This document shows, piece by piece, positions 1-10,104 of a DNA stretch of 64,000 nucleotides. Under the pieces are notes generated by a model that saw only the letters and a list, made by a program, of their open reading frames with translations, searched no databases and was not told where the DNA came from. The stretch spans positions 1-64,000 of the forward strand of contig JAPSJC010000006.1 in assembly GCA_031178355.1 (NCBI GenBank), given 5' to 3'. Both the position numbers and the translations under genes were made by a program. Each line of letters starts with the position of its first letter. Position 1 is the first letter of the stretch. Origin of the DNA: Ureibacillus sp. (GTDB lineage Bacteria > Bacillota > Bacilli > Bacillales_A > Planococcaceae).

Positions 1-483
1 GTACGGCTTTGTTATACATATGTGCGAAATTGGATAACGGCTGAAGATTTAGCACAGGAAACGTTTATAAAATTTTATCGAGCAATACCAAAATTTCGTC
101 ACCATTCGACGGTGAAAACATTTCTGTACCGAATTGCAGTGAATGTTTGTCATGATTATTTATCCAGTTGGAAGCACAAACGTGTAATTATTACGAACAC
201 CTTTCAGAAGTTAATGAAAGAAGAGAAGACAACTGAACAAATTATTCTACATCAAACGGAGGACAAAGCACTTATTAAGGCAATTGAAAACTTACCACCA
301 AAATATAAAGATGTTATCGTTCTTTATCACTTTGTTGAAATGTCACAAGATGAAATTAGCGAAACACTGAATTTACCATTAAATACAATCAAAACAAGGT
401 TAAGACGTGCGCGGCAAAAACTAGCATTTACGTTACAGGAAGGAGATGAGTTTAATGGATCACATAAAAAAGGTAATGGATAA
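1..483 (+). CDS. ECF-type RNA polymerase sigma factor (5' end outside window)
   Basis: The reading frame is open to the first base of the window, and residues before the first GTG (22) already match sigma region 2, so the gene begins upstream and is truncated here by the window edge. Visible parts are the end of region 2 (AEDLAQETFIKFYRA) and a region 4 helix-turn-helix (SQDEISETLNLPLNTIKTRL). Such factors bind core polymerase to switch on stress or envelope genes. It overlaps the next gene, a membrane protein that is probably its anti-sigma partner. The regulon cannot be told from sequence. Confidence 0.9.
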   Translation, partial: VRLCYTYVRNWITAEDLAQETFIKFYRAIPKFRHHSTVKTFLYRIAVNVCHDYLSSWKHKRVIITNTFQKLMKEEKTTEQIILHQTEDKALIKAIENLPPKYKDVIVLYHFVEMSQDEISETLNLPLNTIKTRLRRARQKLAFTLQEGDEFNGSHKKGNG

Positions 484-1639
484 TGCGTATAAAGAGGGTA
501 ATTTTACGGAAGAGAAGAAGAGGCTAACATTAGAAGCTATTCAGAAAAAGAAAAGAACACTTATTCTTCTGCCGGTTCCAATTGTCACTACTCTCTTTGT
601 TGTTATTCTCATACTCTTTATTTCTACGATGATTCAATCTACGGAACAAGTAGAGTATGTTAGTACTGCAAATGGGAATGAGGGAACTAATTTAGAAGAA
701 GCATATATGAAACGTATCCTAGATGGCTTTAACATTTCAACAGAAGAAGAATTAGAACAGTATCTATCGGAAAGTGATTGGTTGTTACAACGCGCATTGG
801 AAAGTGGTAGTAGCGTATTTTATCGCTCTTATGAACTAAGTCAGTGGGAACGAGAAGATTTAGTTTCACTGCTACATCATCTATATATGTGGCGAGAAGC
901 GTACGGTACGAAAACATTACCTTTTGATACAGTTGCAACCTTTTATGAGGTTACAAGAGACGCTCCCTTTTATGTGAAAGTATTGAGTGATTTTTTAGAG
1001 GATGAAACGTATATGACATCTACTGAAGAAAAAAGGGAAATACCAGTTAATTACTTTGGTTCAATGTCACAAGGAAATCAAATAGGTTTATTTTGTACAA
1101 TCATTTTCTTTATCCTACTTTTTATATGGAATGTCAAAAGTAAGGTGAATTTACTTTTCAGGTTCATCCCAATCGTAATTATTTTAATGTGCTTCATTCC
1201 TTTCATCTATCCTGTTAATAACGATTACGCTTATGATGAAACCTCTATAATGCAGGTGGCTCAAAACCAATTAGAGTTCAATGGTGGTGTTCTAGAAAAT
1301 GCTGCGACATTTGAAAATGCGCGTTATGGACTAATTTCTGTAAATAATATGCGCTACATGGTGACATTTATAAAAGATGAACACGGCTATAGTTACTCAG
1401 GGTCTCAAGGTGGTTCAGGTTGGGTGATGGTAGATAGCATCATAGGAAATGAAGAAATTGGTTATATTTTTGGTTTTTTTAAAGGGCACCCATATTCGAA
1501 AGTGAAGCTTGTTGGAGATGGTGGCCAAGAGGTAGAGATCCAAGTTATACCGGGAGAATCTATTATTAAAAAGGTGGAATTGACAAGAGGTTCGTACCGG
1601 TATTATTACTACGATGAAAAAGGTAACGAAATGGAATAA
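455..1639 (+). CDS. membrane protein, probable anti-sigma factor of the upstream ECF sigma
   Basis: I do not recognise the family. A short basic cytoplasmic N-terminus (about 34 residues) is followed by one membrane helix (about 35-60), an acidic outer segment of about 145 residues, two more helices (about 209-227 and 234-256) and a C-terminal outer domain. The ATG at 455 is preferred over the one at 446 because AGGAAGGAG lies 9 bases before it. Overlap with the sigma gene and the membrane topology suggest an anti-sigma or sensor role; no zinc-binding ZAS motif is visible. Function is inferred from context only. Confidence 0.7.
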   Translation: MDHIKKVMDNAYKEGNFTEEKKRLTLEAIQKKKRTLILLPVPIVTTLFVVILILFISTMIQSTEQVEYVSTANGNEGTNLEEAYMKRILDGFNISTEEELEQYLSESDWLLQRALESGSSVFYRSYELSQWEREDLVSLLHHLYMWREAYGTKTLPFDTVATFYEVTRDAPFYVKVLSDFLEDETYMTSTEEKREIPVNYFGSMSQGNQIGLFCTIIFFILLFIWNVKSKVNLLFRFIPIVIILMCFIPFIYPVNNDYAYDETSIMQVAQNQLEFNGGVLENAATFENARYGLISVNNMRYMVTFIKDEHGYSYSGSQGGSGWVMVDSIIGNEEIGYIFGFFKGHPYSKVKLVGDGGQEVEIQVIPGESIIKKVELTRGSYRYYYYDEKGNEME

Positions 1640-1692
1640 GAGAAATGCTAAATTGTTCAGCAAAGGGTCTTATCTTTAGATATAGCATAAAA

Positions 1693-1733
1693 AAGCCGCT
1701 TTGGAGAATTTCAATTCAAAACGGCTTCTTTCT
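1693..1733. terminator. bidirectional Rho-independent terminator
   Basis: Inverted repeat AAGCCG/CGGCTT, extended by TTTG/CAAA, with T-rich sequence on the right and A-rich sequence on the left. It sits between the convergent sigma/anti-sigma operon and the minus-strand small gene and can serve both. Confidence 0.75.
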
Positions 1734-1746
1734 TGTGTACTACAAA

Positions 1747-2058
1747 TTAAATGGCTCTATTATAATAAGAAGCTTTTTTACCTTTATTTCTTTTAACGGC
1801 TAGAACTTCTTCTAATTTATTAATATATTCAAGATCATTTGAGATTCTTGTTAAGCTTGTTAAAAAATAGGGTCTCAAACCAGAATTTATTTTTTTGCAT
1901 CTTGCTAGATTAATTAAATACTTAGCCATCTTAAAGGATTTAAGATGGGTGTGTCCGTTTTTGAACTCTTTCTTCGTATTAACAACCATAAATTCTTGCT
2001 TTCGCCCTTTATAGAAAGGGGTAATAATAAATTCATCTTTCTTAAAGATTTGATTCAT
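1747..2058 (-). CDS. small conserved-looking hypothetical protein (103 aa)
   Basis: Basic, lysine-rich soluble protein with no membrane segment or signal peptide. It resembles small uncharacterised Bacillales proteins I recall (an ITPFYKGRKQEFMVVNTKKE-like core), but I can assign no function. A weak ribosome site (AAAAGGG) lies about 9 bases before the ATG. It converges on the sigma/anti-sigma operon and shares its terminator. Codon use is ordinary for this AT-rich genome. It could be a spurious frame, but length and the conserved-looking core argue for a real gene. Confidence 0.6.
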   Translation of the reverse strand: MNQIFKKDEFIITPFYKGRKQEFMVVNTKKEFKNGHTHLKSFKMAKYLINLARCKKINSGLRPYFLTSLTRISNDLEYINKLEEVLAVKRNKGKKASYYNRAI

Positions 2059-2941
2059 ATTATTTTCAGCCCTTTTCTTACGAATATTTTGAAAATTAAT
2101 AAGAAAAATAGAAATATTTAATTTTTATGACCTCTACGGTAAATACTACATCCCCTCCTTAAACGCCTTATTACGATTTAATGAATGTAAAATTCATCTA
2201 TCCACTATTATTATAGTAAATCTTTAGCGTATTATTAATTGATTTGTACATGTAAAGTTTATGTAAATTAGGGCAACTGCATAGAATACATTCATTAGAA
2301 AGAATTTAATTAGGGAAATAAAGCTTAGTAATATCGGAAGACGGTATCTGTAGGGTAAATTTAAGGTGAATTTGCATCTTTAGTCCTTGAAGCTGGCTGG
2401 CCGATATGATTAAGCGTTGATAATGTACGACAAGTAGAAATAATGGTTAGTTACTATAAGATATTAAAAAATCATCAATTTAATATGGGCAACTATCTAG
2501 AAGCATTGACACAAATTATGGCGGTTAGATGGGTTATAATAAGATGATAGTCGGTATATTTTAAGATTGCGAAGAGTAATTACTGAATAATAAGATAATG
2601 GTGATAAATTTTCACTATCCTTTATTAGTCATAACAGTCTCATCATTAAGTTCTTCATCTAAATTGTGTTAGTTATATTGGATATTTGGAAACAGTGTTA
2701 AAATGGCTATAAATACTGTTTGTAAAGGTGTTGAACATATAAGATGCTGAATTATAGATTACAGTAGTCATTAATGATAGCTAAACCTTCCAGGTAGAAA
2801 ACATATGGTGTATATAGTAGTGGCTATGGTAAAAAAGAATTTTACTACGCAATTTGTCGAAATGTCGGATTTAAAATTCATTACTATTACAACTATTTTA
2901 TAAGGTAGAAGAAAACTTAACAGCAAAGGGTGTTAAATGAT
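2059..2941. other. gene-poor interval with a possible coding fossil
   Basis: About 880 AT-rich bases with no intact gene. Bases 2365-2547 read as about 60 protein-like codons in one frame (FASLVLEAGWPI, then LSVDNVRQVEIMVSYYKIL) interrupted by TGA at 2407 and lacking a start and ribosome site; it may be the remains of a gene I cannot identify. On the minus strand an isolated AAGGAGGGG (2148-2160 region) has no start codon after it. No terminator or convincing promoter was found. Confidence 0.4.
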
Positions 2942-3412
2942 TTGGAAAATGCAGTGCCAATGGGACAATCTCGTACTATCCAATCACGTCTAGTATTACC
3001 ACCAGATACAAATCATCATTTCTCCATTTTTGGTGGTAAGGTGTTAGCCTATATTGATGAAGTAGCCGCCATAGCAAGTATGAAACATGCAAAAAGTGAA
3101 ATTGTAACAGCTGCTTTTGATTCTGTGGATTTTAAATCGCCAGCAAATGTTGGTGATATATTAGAATTAGAGGCAATCGTCACTTCAACGGGAACTACTT
3201 CAATGGAAGTATATGTGAAAGTGAAATCAATTAATTTCCGTACCGGGGAAGAAAAAATAACTACTGAATCATTTGTCACAAACGTTGCAATTGATAACAA
3301 AGGTAAACCAGTTACCGTTCCAGGTGTCTATCCTGAAACTGAGGAAGAAAGAGTATTATATGAAAAAGGACTTGTTCGGAGAAAACAACGAATGGACAGT
3401 CGCAAAGAATAA
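2942..3412 (+). CDS. hotdog-fold acyl-CoA thioesterase (YkhA-like)
   Basis: Members of this family hydrolyse acyl-CoA thioesters to free fatty acid and CoA in the cytoplasm. The family pattern is clear: the DTNHHFSIFGGKVLAYIDEVA segment carries the conserved N-x-x-G-x-x-F-G-G-x-x-x-x-x-x-D element, followed by the DSVDFKSPANVGD strand region. Length (156 residues) suits a single hotdog domain. TTG at 2942 is chosen because AAAGGGTG lies 9 bases before it; GTG at 2930 would sit on the ribosome site, and ATG at 2960 is an alternative. The physiological substrate is unknown. Confidence 0.85.
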   Translation: MENAVPMGQSRTIQSRLVLPPDTNHHFSIFGGKVLAYIDEVAAIASMKHAKSEIVTAAFDSVDFKSPANVGDILELEAIVTSTGTTSMEVYVKVKSINFRTGEEKITTESFVTNVAIDNKGKPVTVPGVYPETEEERVLYEKGLVRRKQRMDSRKE

Positions 3413-3432
3413 CGAAAAAGGAAGTATTCTTA

Positions 3433-3651
3433 ATGTGGAAACAACGATCAAAATACGTCATCCCTACGATGATCATTGTAGCTGTCGCTGCAACATATAT
3501 GTTGGTCAATTATTATGGGGAAGTACAAACCTATCATAAAGTAATCATTATTATTGGCGCCATGTTATTTTCAGGTCTTATATCAGCATTATTATTCCCA
3601 AAAGATGAACATAACGTTGATGAGAAAAAAGTGGGAAATGGAACTAAATAA
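3433..3651 (+). CDS. small two-helix membrane protein
   Basis: 72 residues: a short basic N-terminus, two hydrophobic helices (about residues 9-26 and 36-55) and a charged C-terminal tail. GGAAG lies 7 bases before the ATG, and the gene follows the thioesterase by 20 bases, so the two are likely co-transcribed up to the strong terminator just downstream. I recognise no family and no function. Confidence 0.7.
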   Translation: MWKQRSKYVIPTMIIVAVAATYMLVNYYGEVQTYHKVIIIIGAMLFSGLISALLFPKDEHNVDEKKVGNGTK

Positions 3652-3660
3652 GTAGTAAAT

Positions 3661-3702
3661 AATATCCGACTAAATACGTAAAATATTTAGTCGGATATTT
3701 TA
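3661..3702 (+). terminator. strong Rho-independent terminator
   Basis: A perfect 16-base-pair inverted repeat (AATATCCGACTAAATA and its complement) with a 7-base loop, followed by TTTAATTT. It isolates the thioesterase pair from the ctsR operon. Confidence 0.9.
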
Positions 3703-3790
3703 ATTTCCTAATTTTTGAAAAAAACTTCTTTAAGTAGTCTTGTTTTCAAGAAATTTGTCAATGCTTCATAAGATGATATAGGTTTATTAT

Positions 3791-3838
3791 TTGCATTTTT
3801 TATGAACCGTTAATATAATAAAGTCAAAGATAGTCAAA
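3791..3838 (+). promoter_or_regulatory. ctsR operon promoter with CtsR operator
   Basis: A SigA-type promoter, TTGCAT (3791-3796), 17-base spacer, TATAAT (3814-3819). It is overlapped at the expected transcription start by AGTCAAAGATAGTCAAA (3822-3838), an exact match to the known CtsR heptad direct repeat RGTCAAANANRGTCAAA. Binding there would block initiation, giving autoregulated heat-shock control of ctsR-mcsA-mcsB-clpC. Confidence 0.93.
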
Positions 3839-3868
3839 GTCAGACTCTAGTGAGGTGAGGTATAAAAA

Positions 3869-4336
3869 ATGAGAAATATATCTGACATCATAGAAGGGTA
3901 TTTAAAACAAGTTATCGAATTAGGAGGCAAAGAACATATTGAAATAAAGAGAAGCGAACTGGCAGACAAATTTCAATGTGTTCCCTCACAGATTAATTAC
4001 GTTATTAATACACGCTTTACCGTCGAAAGAGGGTATCTTGTTGAAAGTAAAAGAGGTGGCGGTGGTTATATCCGTATTCTACGAATAAGGCCAAACTCTA
4101 AGCTTGAATTATTAGATGCAATGATTGATCAAATTGACAATGGTGCAACACAGTCTATGGCAGAAGATATAGTCTATCGACTGATTGACGAAGGTGTCAT
4201 TACTATGCGGGAAGCGAAACTTATGCTCGCAGCCCTTGATCGTTCAACTTTAAGGTTGCAATTACCTGCTAGGGATGAACTGAGATCCTACATCATGCGA
4301 GCGATGCTTACTACCTTAAAATACGATAGCCAATGA
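3869..4336 (+). CDS. ctsR: CtsR, class III heat-shock repressor
   Basis: Represses clp genes by binding a tandem heptad operator and is released on heating. 155 residues, the family's usual length. The N-terminal winged-helix part includes the RGGGGY glycine loop (residues 62-67) known as the intrinsic thermosensor; the C-terminal half is the dimerisation and McsB-contact domain. GAGGTGAGG precedes the ATG. First gene of ctsR-mcsA-mcsB-clpC, with its own operator in the promoter. Confidence 0.97.
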   Translation: MRNISDIIEGYLKQVIELGGKEHIEIKRSELADKFQCVPSQINYVINTRFTVERGYLVESKRGGGGYIRILRIRPNSKLELLDAMIDQIDNGATQSMAEDIVYRLIDEGVITMREAKLMLAALDRSTLRLQLPARDELRSYIMRAMLTTLKYDSQ

Positions 4337-4347
4337 GGTGACGGTTG

Positions 4348-4902
4348 ATGATATGTGAACATTGTAAAGTCAGACAAGCGACCGTAACGGTTACACAAAT
4401 AGTAAATGGTCAAAAGAGTGAAAGACATTATTGTGAAGTTTGTGCAAATCAATTTCATCCATTCAATATAGATTTTAATAAAGAAGATAATCTTCAACTA
4501 GCACAACTCGTTTCAAATTGGTTTGGCTTAACGGTTTGGAAAAATGAAAACCAAGAAAAGCAAACACAAGCGACTCAAACTGCTACAAGTTGCCCTAATT
4601 GTGGATATACATTTCGTCAATTTTTGAATGAAGGAAAGTTAGGGTGTCCACAATGCTATGAAACATTTAACACGAAGCTTCCGCAGGTATTTGAAAAGAT
4701 CCAAGCCGGAACGCAACATAGTGGAAAGGTTCCTGGTACATCCAATAATCATCATCTCGTCTTGAAAAAACAAATTGATTCTATCCGAGAACAATTACAA
4801 CAAGCGATCATAGATGAACGTTTTGAAGATGCTGTAAAGCTAAGAGATGAAATTAAGGACATGGAAAGAAAGCTTCAAATTGGGGGTGTAGATACACCAT
4901 GA
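4348..4902 (+). CDS. mcsA: McsA, zinc-binding activator of McsB
   Basis: Partner and activator of the protein-arginine kinase McsB. Four cysteine pairs are visible: C3/C6, C29/C32, C82/C85 and C100/C103, giving two zinc modules, followed by a UVR-type helical domain (about 139-176) that contacts Clp/kinase partners. ATG 4348 is chosen over TTG 4345 because GAGGTG is 7 bases upstream. Its last bases overlap mcsB (ATGA), implying translational coupling. Confidence 0.96.
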   Translation: MICEHCKVRQATVTVTQIVNGQKSERHYCEVCANQFHPFNIDFNKEDNLQLAQLVSNWFGLTVWKNENQEKQTQATQTATSCPNCGYTFRQFLNEGKLGCPQCYETFNTKLPQVFEKIQAGTQHSGKVPGTSNNHHLVLKKQIDSIREQLQQAIIDERFEDAVKLRDEIKDMERKLQIGGVDTP

Positions 4903-5999
4903 ATCTAGAACATTTTTTAAAAAATAAGGCACCAAGTTGGATGAGCAATAATGGGGCTGATGCAGATATTGTCATAAGTACTAGAATCCGACTTGCCCGA
5001 AACCTAGATGGATATCGATTTCCAAGAAGTTTTTCTGAACAGGAAGCTAAGCAGGTTGATGATGTCGTTACAAACGCGTTATTAAACATAAATAAAGGTG
5101 ACCAAAATTTTTCCCATTTTACAATTAGAGAAATGGCTGCATTACAAAGGCAAGTATTAGTAGAAAAACATTTAATTAGCCCTTTACTAGCTAAAAAAGA
5201 GAAATCCGCTTCTGTTGTTATTTCAAATGACGAATCAATTAGCGTAATGGTTAATGAAGAAGACCATCTTCGAATACAATGTTTAGCACCAGGTTTTCAA
5301 ATATTTGAAACCTATGAAATAACAAATAAGCTTGATAGCTATCTTGAGAAGCATCTACCATATGCTTTTAATGAAACATTTGGCTATTTAACTTGCTGTC
5401 CAACGAATGTGGGGACAGGACTTAGAGCTTCTGTTATGATGCATCTTCCAGCGCTTACTATGTCTAATCAGATGAAAGTTATCACTCAAATGTTAACAAG
5501 ATTAGGGATGGTTGTTAGAGGGATTTATGGTGAAGGTAGCGAAAATTTAGGGAACATGTACCAAATTTCTAATCAAGTGACGCTTGGGAAATCAGAGCAG
5601 GAAATTTTAGAGGACTTGCAAAATGTCGTTACACAAATCATTAAAAATGAAAGAAACGCTAGACAATCCATCTTAAAACAGGCACCAATAGCTTTAGAAG
5701 ATCGTATTCAACGTGCTTTAGGAACACTAAAGTATGCCCGAATAATGACAAGTGAAGAAGCTGCTACATGTTTATCCAATGTCCGCCTTGGCGTAGACTT
5801 AGGATTAATAAAAGGTATCCCACTCGGCATATTAAATGAATGTATGATTTTAATTCAACAAGGATTTGTGCAACAGTATGCAGGAACAACTCTACAAGCA
5901 ACAGAACGAGACCTGTTCAGAGCAAAATTATTACGCGAAATGTTAAATGTTGAAAACCAAATTTCGAAGGAAAAGGGAGAGGAAAAATATGATGTTTAA
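4899..5999 (+). CDS. mcsB: McsB, protein-arginine kinase
   Basis: Phosphorylates arginines on misfolded proteins, marking them for ClpCP, and inactivates CtsR. It is homologous to phosphagen kinases: the nucleotide-binding [10 protein letters not shown] (27-36) and the catalytic cysteine loop [12 protein letters not shown] with C167 are present. 366 residues, normal length. Start overlaps the mcsA stop and its end overlaps the clpC start by 11 bases, so the operon is tightly coupled. Confidence 0.96.
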   Translation: MNLEHFLKNKAPSWMSNNGADADIVISTRIRLARNLDGYRFPRSFSEQEAKQVDDVVTNALLNINKGDQNFSHFTIREMAALQRQVLVEKHLISPLLAKKEKSASVVISNDESISVMVNEEDHLRIQCLAPGFQIFETYEITNKLDSYLEKHLPYAFNETFGYLTCCPTNVGTGLRASVMMHLPALTMSNQMKVITQMLTRLGMVVRGIYGEGSENLGNMYQISNQVTLGKSEQEILEDLQNVVTQIIKNERNARQSILKQAPIALEDRIQRALGTLKYARIMTSEEAATCLSNVRLGVDLGLIKGIPLGILNECMILIQQGFVQQYAGTTLQATERDLFRAKLLREMLNVENQISKEKGEEKYDV

Positions 6000-8433
6000 T
6001 CGTTTTACACAACGTGCACAAAAAGTTTTACAACTAGCACAAGAAGAAGCTATTCGCTGGAAACATGAATCCATTGGTACAGAACATATTCTTCTAGGCC
6101 TTATTCGAGAGGGTGGAGGCATTGCAGCAAAAGCTTTAGAAGCGATTGATGTAAGCCCACAAATCATTGAATCTGGAATTGAAGAATTAGTAGGAAAAGG
6201 AACAAAAGATGTTGGCCCTATCGTTCATTACACACCACGAGCTAAGAAAGTGATTGAGTTATCTGTCGATGAATCTCGTAAACTAGGTCATGCATACATC
6301 GGTACGGAACATATTTTATTAGCACTAATACGTGAAGGTGAAGGTGTTGCTGCACGAGTTCTTTCAAATGCTGGTGTAAGTTTAAATAAAGCACGTCAAC
6401 AAGTATTATTATTACTAGGCAATAATGATTCAGCACAAAGTGGCACTAATCAAACGCAATCAGTTAATACACCGACATTAGACGGATTAGCAAGGGATTT
6501 AACAGCCATTGCAAGAGAAGGCTCTCTGGACCCGGTTATTGGGCGTAGTAAAGAAATTACTCGTGTAATTGAAGTATTATCACGTCGTACAAAGAACAAC
6601 CCAGTATTAATTGGAGAACCGGGAGTAGGTAAAACTGCCATTGCTGAAGGACTTGCACAACAAATTGTTAATAATGAAGTTCCTGAAATTTTACGTGATA
6701 AACGCGTTATGACATTAGATATGGGAACAGTTGTTGCCGGTACAAAATATCGTGGTGAATTTGAAGATCGTTTGAAAAAGGTGATGGACGAAATCCGTCA
6801 GGCAGGAAACGTTATTTTATTCATCGACGAGTTACACACATTAATCGGTGCCGGTGGTGCAGAAGGTGCAATTGATGCATCCAATATTTTAAAACCATCT
6901 TTAGCACGTGGCGAATTACAATGTATTGGTGCTACAACTTTAGATGAGTATCGTAAATATATTGAAAAAGATGCTGCTCTAGAGCGCCGTTTCCAACCAA
7001 TCCAAGTGGATGAACCAACAGTTGATGAAACAATCCAAATTATCAACGGATTGCGTGATCGTTATGAAGCACATCACCGTGTGAAAATTACGGACGAAGC
7101 GGTTGAAGCAGCGGCAAAATTATCTGATCGTTATATTTCCGATCGCTTCTTACCAGATAAAGCAATCGACTTAATTGACGAAGCGGGTTCAAAAGTAAGA
7201 TTACGTTCATTCAATATTCCACCAAACTTAAAAGCATTAGAAGATAAATTAGAAAATGTCCGTTCTGAAAAGAATGCAGCGGTATCTTCACAAGAATTTG
7301 AAAAGGCTGCAGCGCTTCGTGATACAGAACAAAAAATTAAAGACGAAGTAGAACAAACGAAGAAAACGTGGAAAGAAAAGCAAGGTAAAGAAGAATCTAA
7401 AGTTACTGTAGAAGATATAGCTCTTGTCGTTTCAATGTGGACTGGAATCCCTGTATCGAAAATTGCACAAGAGGAATCTGCAAAACTGTTAAATCTTGAA
7501 GAAGAATTACACAAACGTGTTGTTGGTCAAGGTGAAGCGGTAGAAGCTATTTCTCGTGCTATTCGCCGTGCTCGTGCAGGATTAAAAGATCCGAAACGCC
7601 CAATTGGTTCATTTATTTTCTTAGGTCCAACAGGTGTAGGTAAAACAGAACTTGCCCGTGCGCTTGCAGAAGTAATGTTTGGCGATGAAGACGCAATGAT
7701 TCGAATTGACATGTCGGAATATATGGAAAAACATTCAACTTCACGTCTAGTAGGTTCACCGCCAGGTTATGTCGGATTCGACGAAGGTGGTCAATTGACT
7801 GAAAAGGTTCGTCGTAAACCATATTCTGTTGTATTATTCGATGAAATTGAAAAAGCACATCCAGATGTATTTAATATTTTATTACAAGTCCTTGATGACG
7901 GTCGCTTAACAGATTCTAAAGGTCGTAAAGTAGACTTCCGCAACACAGTAGTCATTATGACTTCTAATATTGGGGCAGAAGCGCTTAAATATCGTAAAAA
8001 TTTAGGATTTGGAGCTGGTGCAAGTTCTGAAAATAAATATAAAGATATGAAGGGCACAATGCTTGAAGAATTGAAAAAGGCATTCCGACCAGAGTTCTTA
8101 AATCGAATTGATGAGATGATTGTCTTCCACTCATTAGAAAAAGACCAATTGAAAGAAATTATTTCTTTAATGGCTTCTTCATTAACAAAACGATTAAAAG
8201 AGCAAGACATCGAATTAGAATTAACAGATGCTGCTCTAGAGAAAATTGCTGAAGAAGGATACGACCCTCAATATGGTGCGCGTCCATTACGTAGATCACT
8301 TCAAAAACATGTGGAAGATCGACTATCTGAAGAGCTATTAAAAGGTAATGTAGCAAAAGGTCAACAAGTTGTCATTGATTATGTTGAAAGTGAATTTGTC
8401 GTACGACAAAAGGATGTAGTACAATCTAGATAA
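5989..8433 (+). CDS. clpC: ClpC, AAA+ unfoldase of the ClpCP protease
   Basis: Unfolds arginine-phosphorylated and adaptor-delivered proteins for ClpP. Domain order: two N-terminal Clp repeats (to about 145), first AAA+ with Walker A GEPGVGKT (209-216), a UVR/M coiled segment (about 420-470), second AAA+ with GPTGVGKT (546-553) and a C-terminal D2-small domain. Start 5989 gives 814 residues and the MMF beginning typical of the family, with AGGGAGAGG upstream; a longer in-frame start at 5947 lies within mcsB and is unlikely. Confidence 0.97.
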   Translation: MMFNRFTQRAQKVLQLAQEEAIRWKHESIGTEHILLGLIREGGGIAAKALEAIDVSPQIIESGIEELVGKGTKDVGPIVHYTPRAKKVIELSVDESRKLGHAYIGTEHILLALIREGEGVAARVLSNAGVSLNKARQQVLLLLGNNDSAQSGTNQTQSVNTPTLDGLARDLTAIAREGSLDPVIGRSKEITRVIEVLSRRTKNNPVLIGEPGVGKTAIAEGLAQQIVNNEVPEILRDKRVMTLDMGTVVAGTKYRGEFEDRLKKVMDEIRQAGNVILFIDELHTLIGAGGAEGAIDASNILKPSLARGELQCIGATTLDEYRKYIEKDAALERRFQPIQVDEPTVDETIQIINGLRDRYEAHHRVKITDEAVEAAAKLSDRYISDRFLPDKAIDLIDEAGSKVRLRSFNIPPNLKALEDKLENVRSEKNAAVSSQEFEKAAALRDTEQKIKDEVEQTKKTWKEKQGKEESKVTVEDIALVVSMWTGIPVSKIAQEESAKLLNLEEELHKRVVGQGEAVEAISRAIRRARAGLKDPKRPIGSFIFLGPTGVGKTELARALAEVMFGDEDAMIRIDMSEYMEKHSTSRLVGSPPGYVGFDEGGQLTEKVRRKPYSVVLFDEIEKAHPDVFNILLQVLDDGRLTDSKGRKVDFRNTVVIMTSNIGAEALKYRKNLGFGAGASSENKYKDMKGTMLEELKKAFRPEFLNRIDEMIVFHSLEKDQLKEIISLMASSLTKRLKEQDIELELTDAALEKIAEEGYDPQYGARPLRRSLQKHVEDRLSEELLKGNVAKGQQVVIDYVESEFVVRQKDVVQSR

Positions 8434-8442
8434 CAAAAGTAG

Positions 8443-8473
8443 GGTGTCTCGTATATTACGGGCACCTTTTTTA
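8443..8473 (+). terminator. Rho-independent terminator after clpC
   Basis: GGTGTC/GGCACC arms with inner CGTA/TACG pairing, followed by TTTTTTT. Closes the CtsR operon before radA. Confidence 0.85.
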
Positions 8474-8505
8474 TTAAGCATATTTACAGCTTTTTAGGAG
8501 GGCAT

Positions 8506-9885
8506 ATGGCAAAGAAAAAAATAAAGTTTTGCTGTCGATCTTGTGGTTATGAATCTCCAAAATGGATGGGGAGATGTCCTGGGTGCGGTGAGTGGAATAC
8601 TTTTGAGGAAGAAGTTGAAATTGTAACAAAAGGTCCACGAGGTGCATTCCAACATTCAAGTGATACAGTAATTCAAAAGGCTACACCAATTACTAAGGTT
8701 GAAACAGTTGATGAGAAGCGAATCGAAACAGAGATGGAAGAGCTAAACAGAGTCCTTGGTGGGGGTATTGTTCCAGGTTCTCTTGTGCTCATTGGAGGAG
8801 ATCCCGGTATAGGAAAGTCCACATTACTAATGCAAGTCTCTGCCCTTTTAGCGCAGAAAAATCATCGGGTTTTGTACATATCTGGGGAAGAATCAATGCG
8901 CCAAACAAAACTTCGTGCAGAAAGACTAAATGTCACATCCGAAGAATTGTATATTTACTCAGAAACAAATTTAGAACTAATAAATAAAACAATAGAGGAA
9001 GTCTCACCGAAATTTGTCATTGTGGATTCTATTCAAACCGTCCATCATCCAGAAGTAACGAGTGCCCCTGGAAGCATTTCGCAAGTACGAGAGTGTACAG
9101 CCGAGCTAATGCGTATTGCTAAAACAAAAGGGATCGCCATTTTCTTAGTAGGGCATGTAACGAAGGAAGGGCAGATCGCAGGTCCTAGGTTATTAGAGCA
9201 CATGGTAGATACTGTTCTTTATTTCGAAGGAGAGCGCCATCACACTTATCGAATATTACGAAGTCAAAAAAACCGTTTCGGTTCTACAAATGAAATTGCC
9301 ATTTTTGAGATGGTCCATCATGGTCTAAAAGAAGTGAGTAATCCATCTGAATTGTTCTTGCAAGAACGATCTCATGGTGCACCTGGATCAACTATTGTTG
9401 CCTCCATGGAAGGAACACGACCAATATTAGTGGAAATTCAATCACTTGTAACTCCGACCAGCTTTAATTACCCAAAACGTATGGCAACTGGATTGGACCA
9501 TAATCGGATACAGTTATTGATGGCTGTATTAGAAAAAAGAATGGGTATGCTTTTACAAGCTCAAGATGCATATATTAAAGTAGCGGGCGGCGTAAAGTTA
9601 GATGAACCCTCCATTGATTTGGCCGTACTAACATCGATTGTATCAAGTTATAAAGAGCAACCGGTTAATGCTACAGATTGTTTTGTAGGTGAAGTTGGCT
9701 TAACAGGCGAAGTAAGACGAGTATCCCGTATTGAGCAGAGGGTTCAAGAGGCTGCAAGATTAGGGTTTAAAAGAGCATTTATACCAGCGTCTAATCTAGG
9801 TGGTTGGGATTATCCAGAAGGTATTAAAGTTATTGGGGTGGAGACGATTAATGAATCATTAAGAGCATGTTTTAATGATTTGTAA
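8506..9885 (+). CDS. radA: RadA, DNA repair branch-migration ATPase
   Basis: Acts with RecA in recombinational repair and transformation. N-terminal C4 zinc finger (C10, C13, C24, C27), RecA-like ATPase with Walker [11 protein letters not shown] (97-106), the diagnostic KNRFG motif (255-259) and a Lon-protease-like C-terminal domain. 459 residues matches the family. TTTTTAGGAGGG lies just before the ATG. In B. subtilis disA follows; here it does not. Confidence 0.97.
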   Translation: MAKKKIKFCCRSCGYESPKWMGRCPGCGEWNTFEEEVEIVTKGPRGAFQHSSDTVIQKATPITKVETVDEKRIETEMEELNRVLGGGIVPGSLVLIGGDPGIGKSTLLMQVSALLAQKNHRVLYISGEESMRQTKLRAERLNVTSEELYIYSETNLELINKTIEEVSPKFVIVDSIQTVHHPEVTSAPGSISQVRECTAELMRIAKTKGIAIFLVGHVTKEGQIAGPRLLEHMVDTVLYFEGERHHTYRILRSQKNRFGSTNEIAIFEMVHHGLKEVSNPSELFLQERSHGAPGSTIVASMEGTRPILVEIQSLVTPTSFNYPKRMATGLDHNRIQLLMAVLEKRMGMLLQAQDAYIKVAGGVKLDEPSIDLAVLTSIVSSYKEQPVNATDCFVGEVGLTGEVRRVSRIEQRVQEAARLGFKRAFIPASNLGGWDYPEGIKVIGVETINESLRACFNDL

Positions 9886-9900
9886 TGATATAAAACAAAG

Positions 9901-9935
9901 TGCCTATACAAATTTCTAACTGTATGGGCATTTTT
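9901..9935 (+). terminator. Rho-independent terminator after radA
   Basis: TGCCTATAC/GTATGGGCA stem with one G-T pair, then TTTTT. It separates radA from the yacL transcription unit. Confidence 0.85.
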
Positions 9936-10104
9936 AGTTTTTATTATGGGTAGTAATAGATAGAGGTAAGTGTAATTAGGATGTATTTCACTATTAATCA
10001 AATGTCTCCCCGTAATATTTCCTAAATCTTCATTTAGAGAGTGTTCCAAATCGCAAACTGAAGATGAACTATGTATAATTATGTTAAGAAAAGGAGGTGA
10101 GCTA

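Noticed and set aside
2506-2540. TTGACA and TATAAT pair as a promoter
   Set aside because: Spacer is 23 bases, outside the workable range, and no gene follows for 400 bases.
7131-8210. Long minus-strand open frames opposite clpC
   Set aside because: Shadows of a strongly coding + strand gene; no ribosome sites and no family resemblance.
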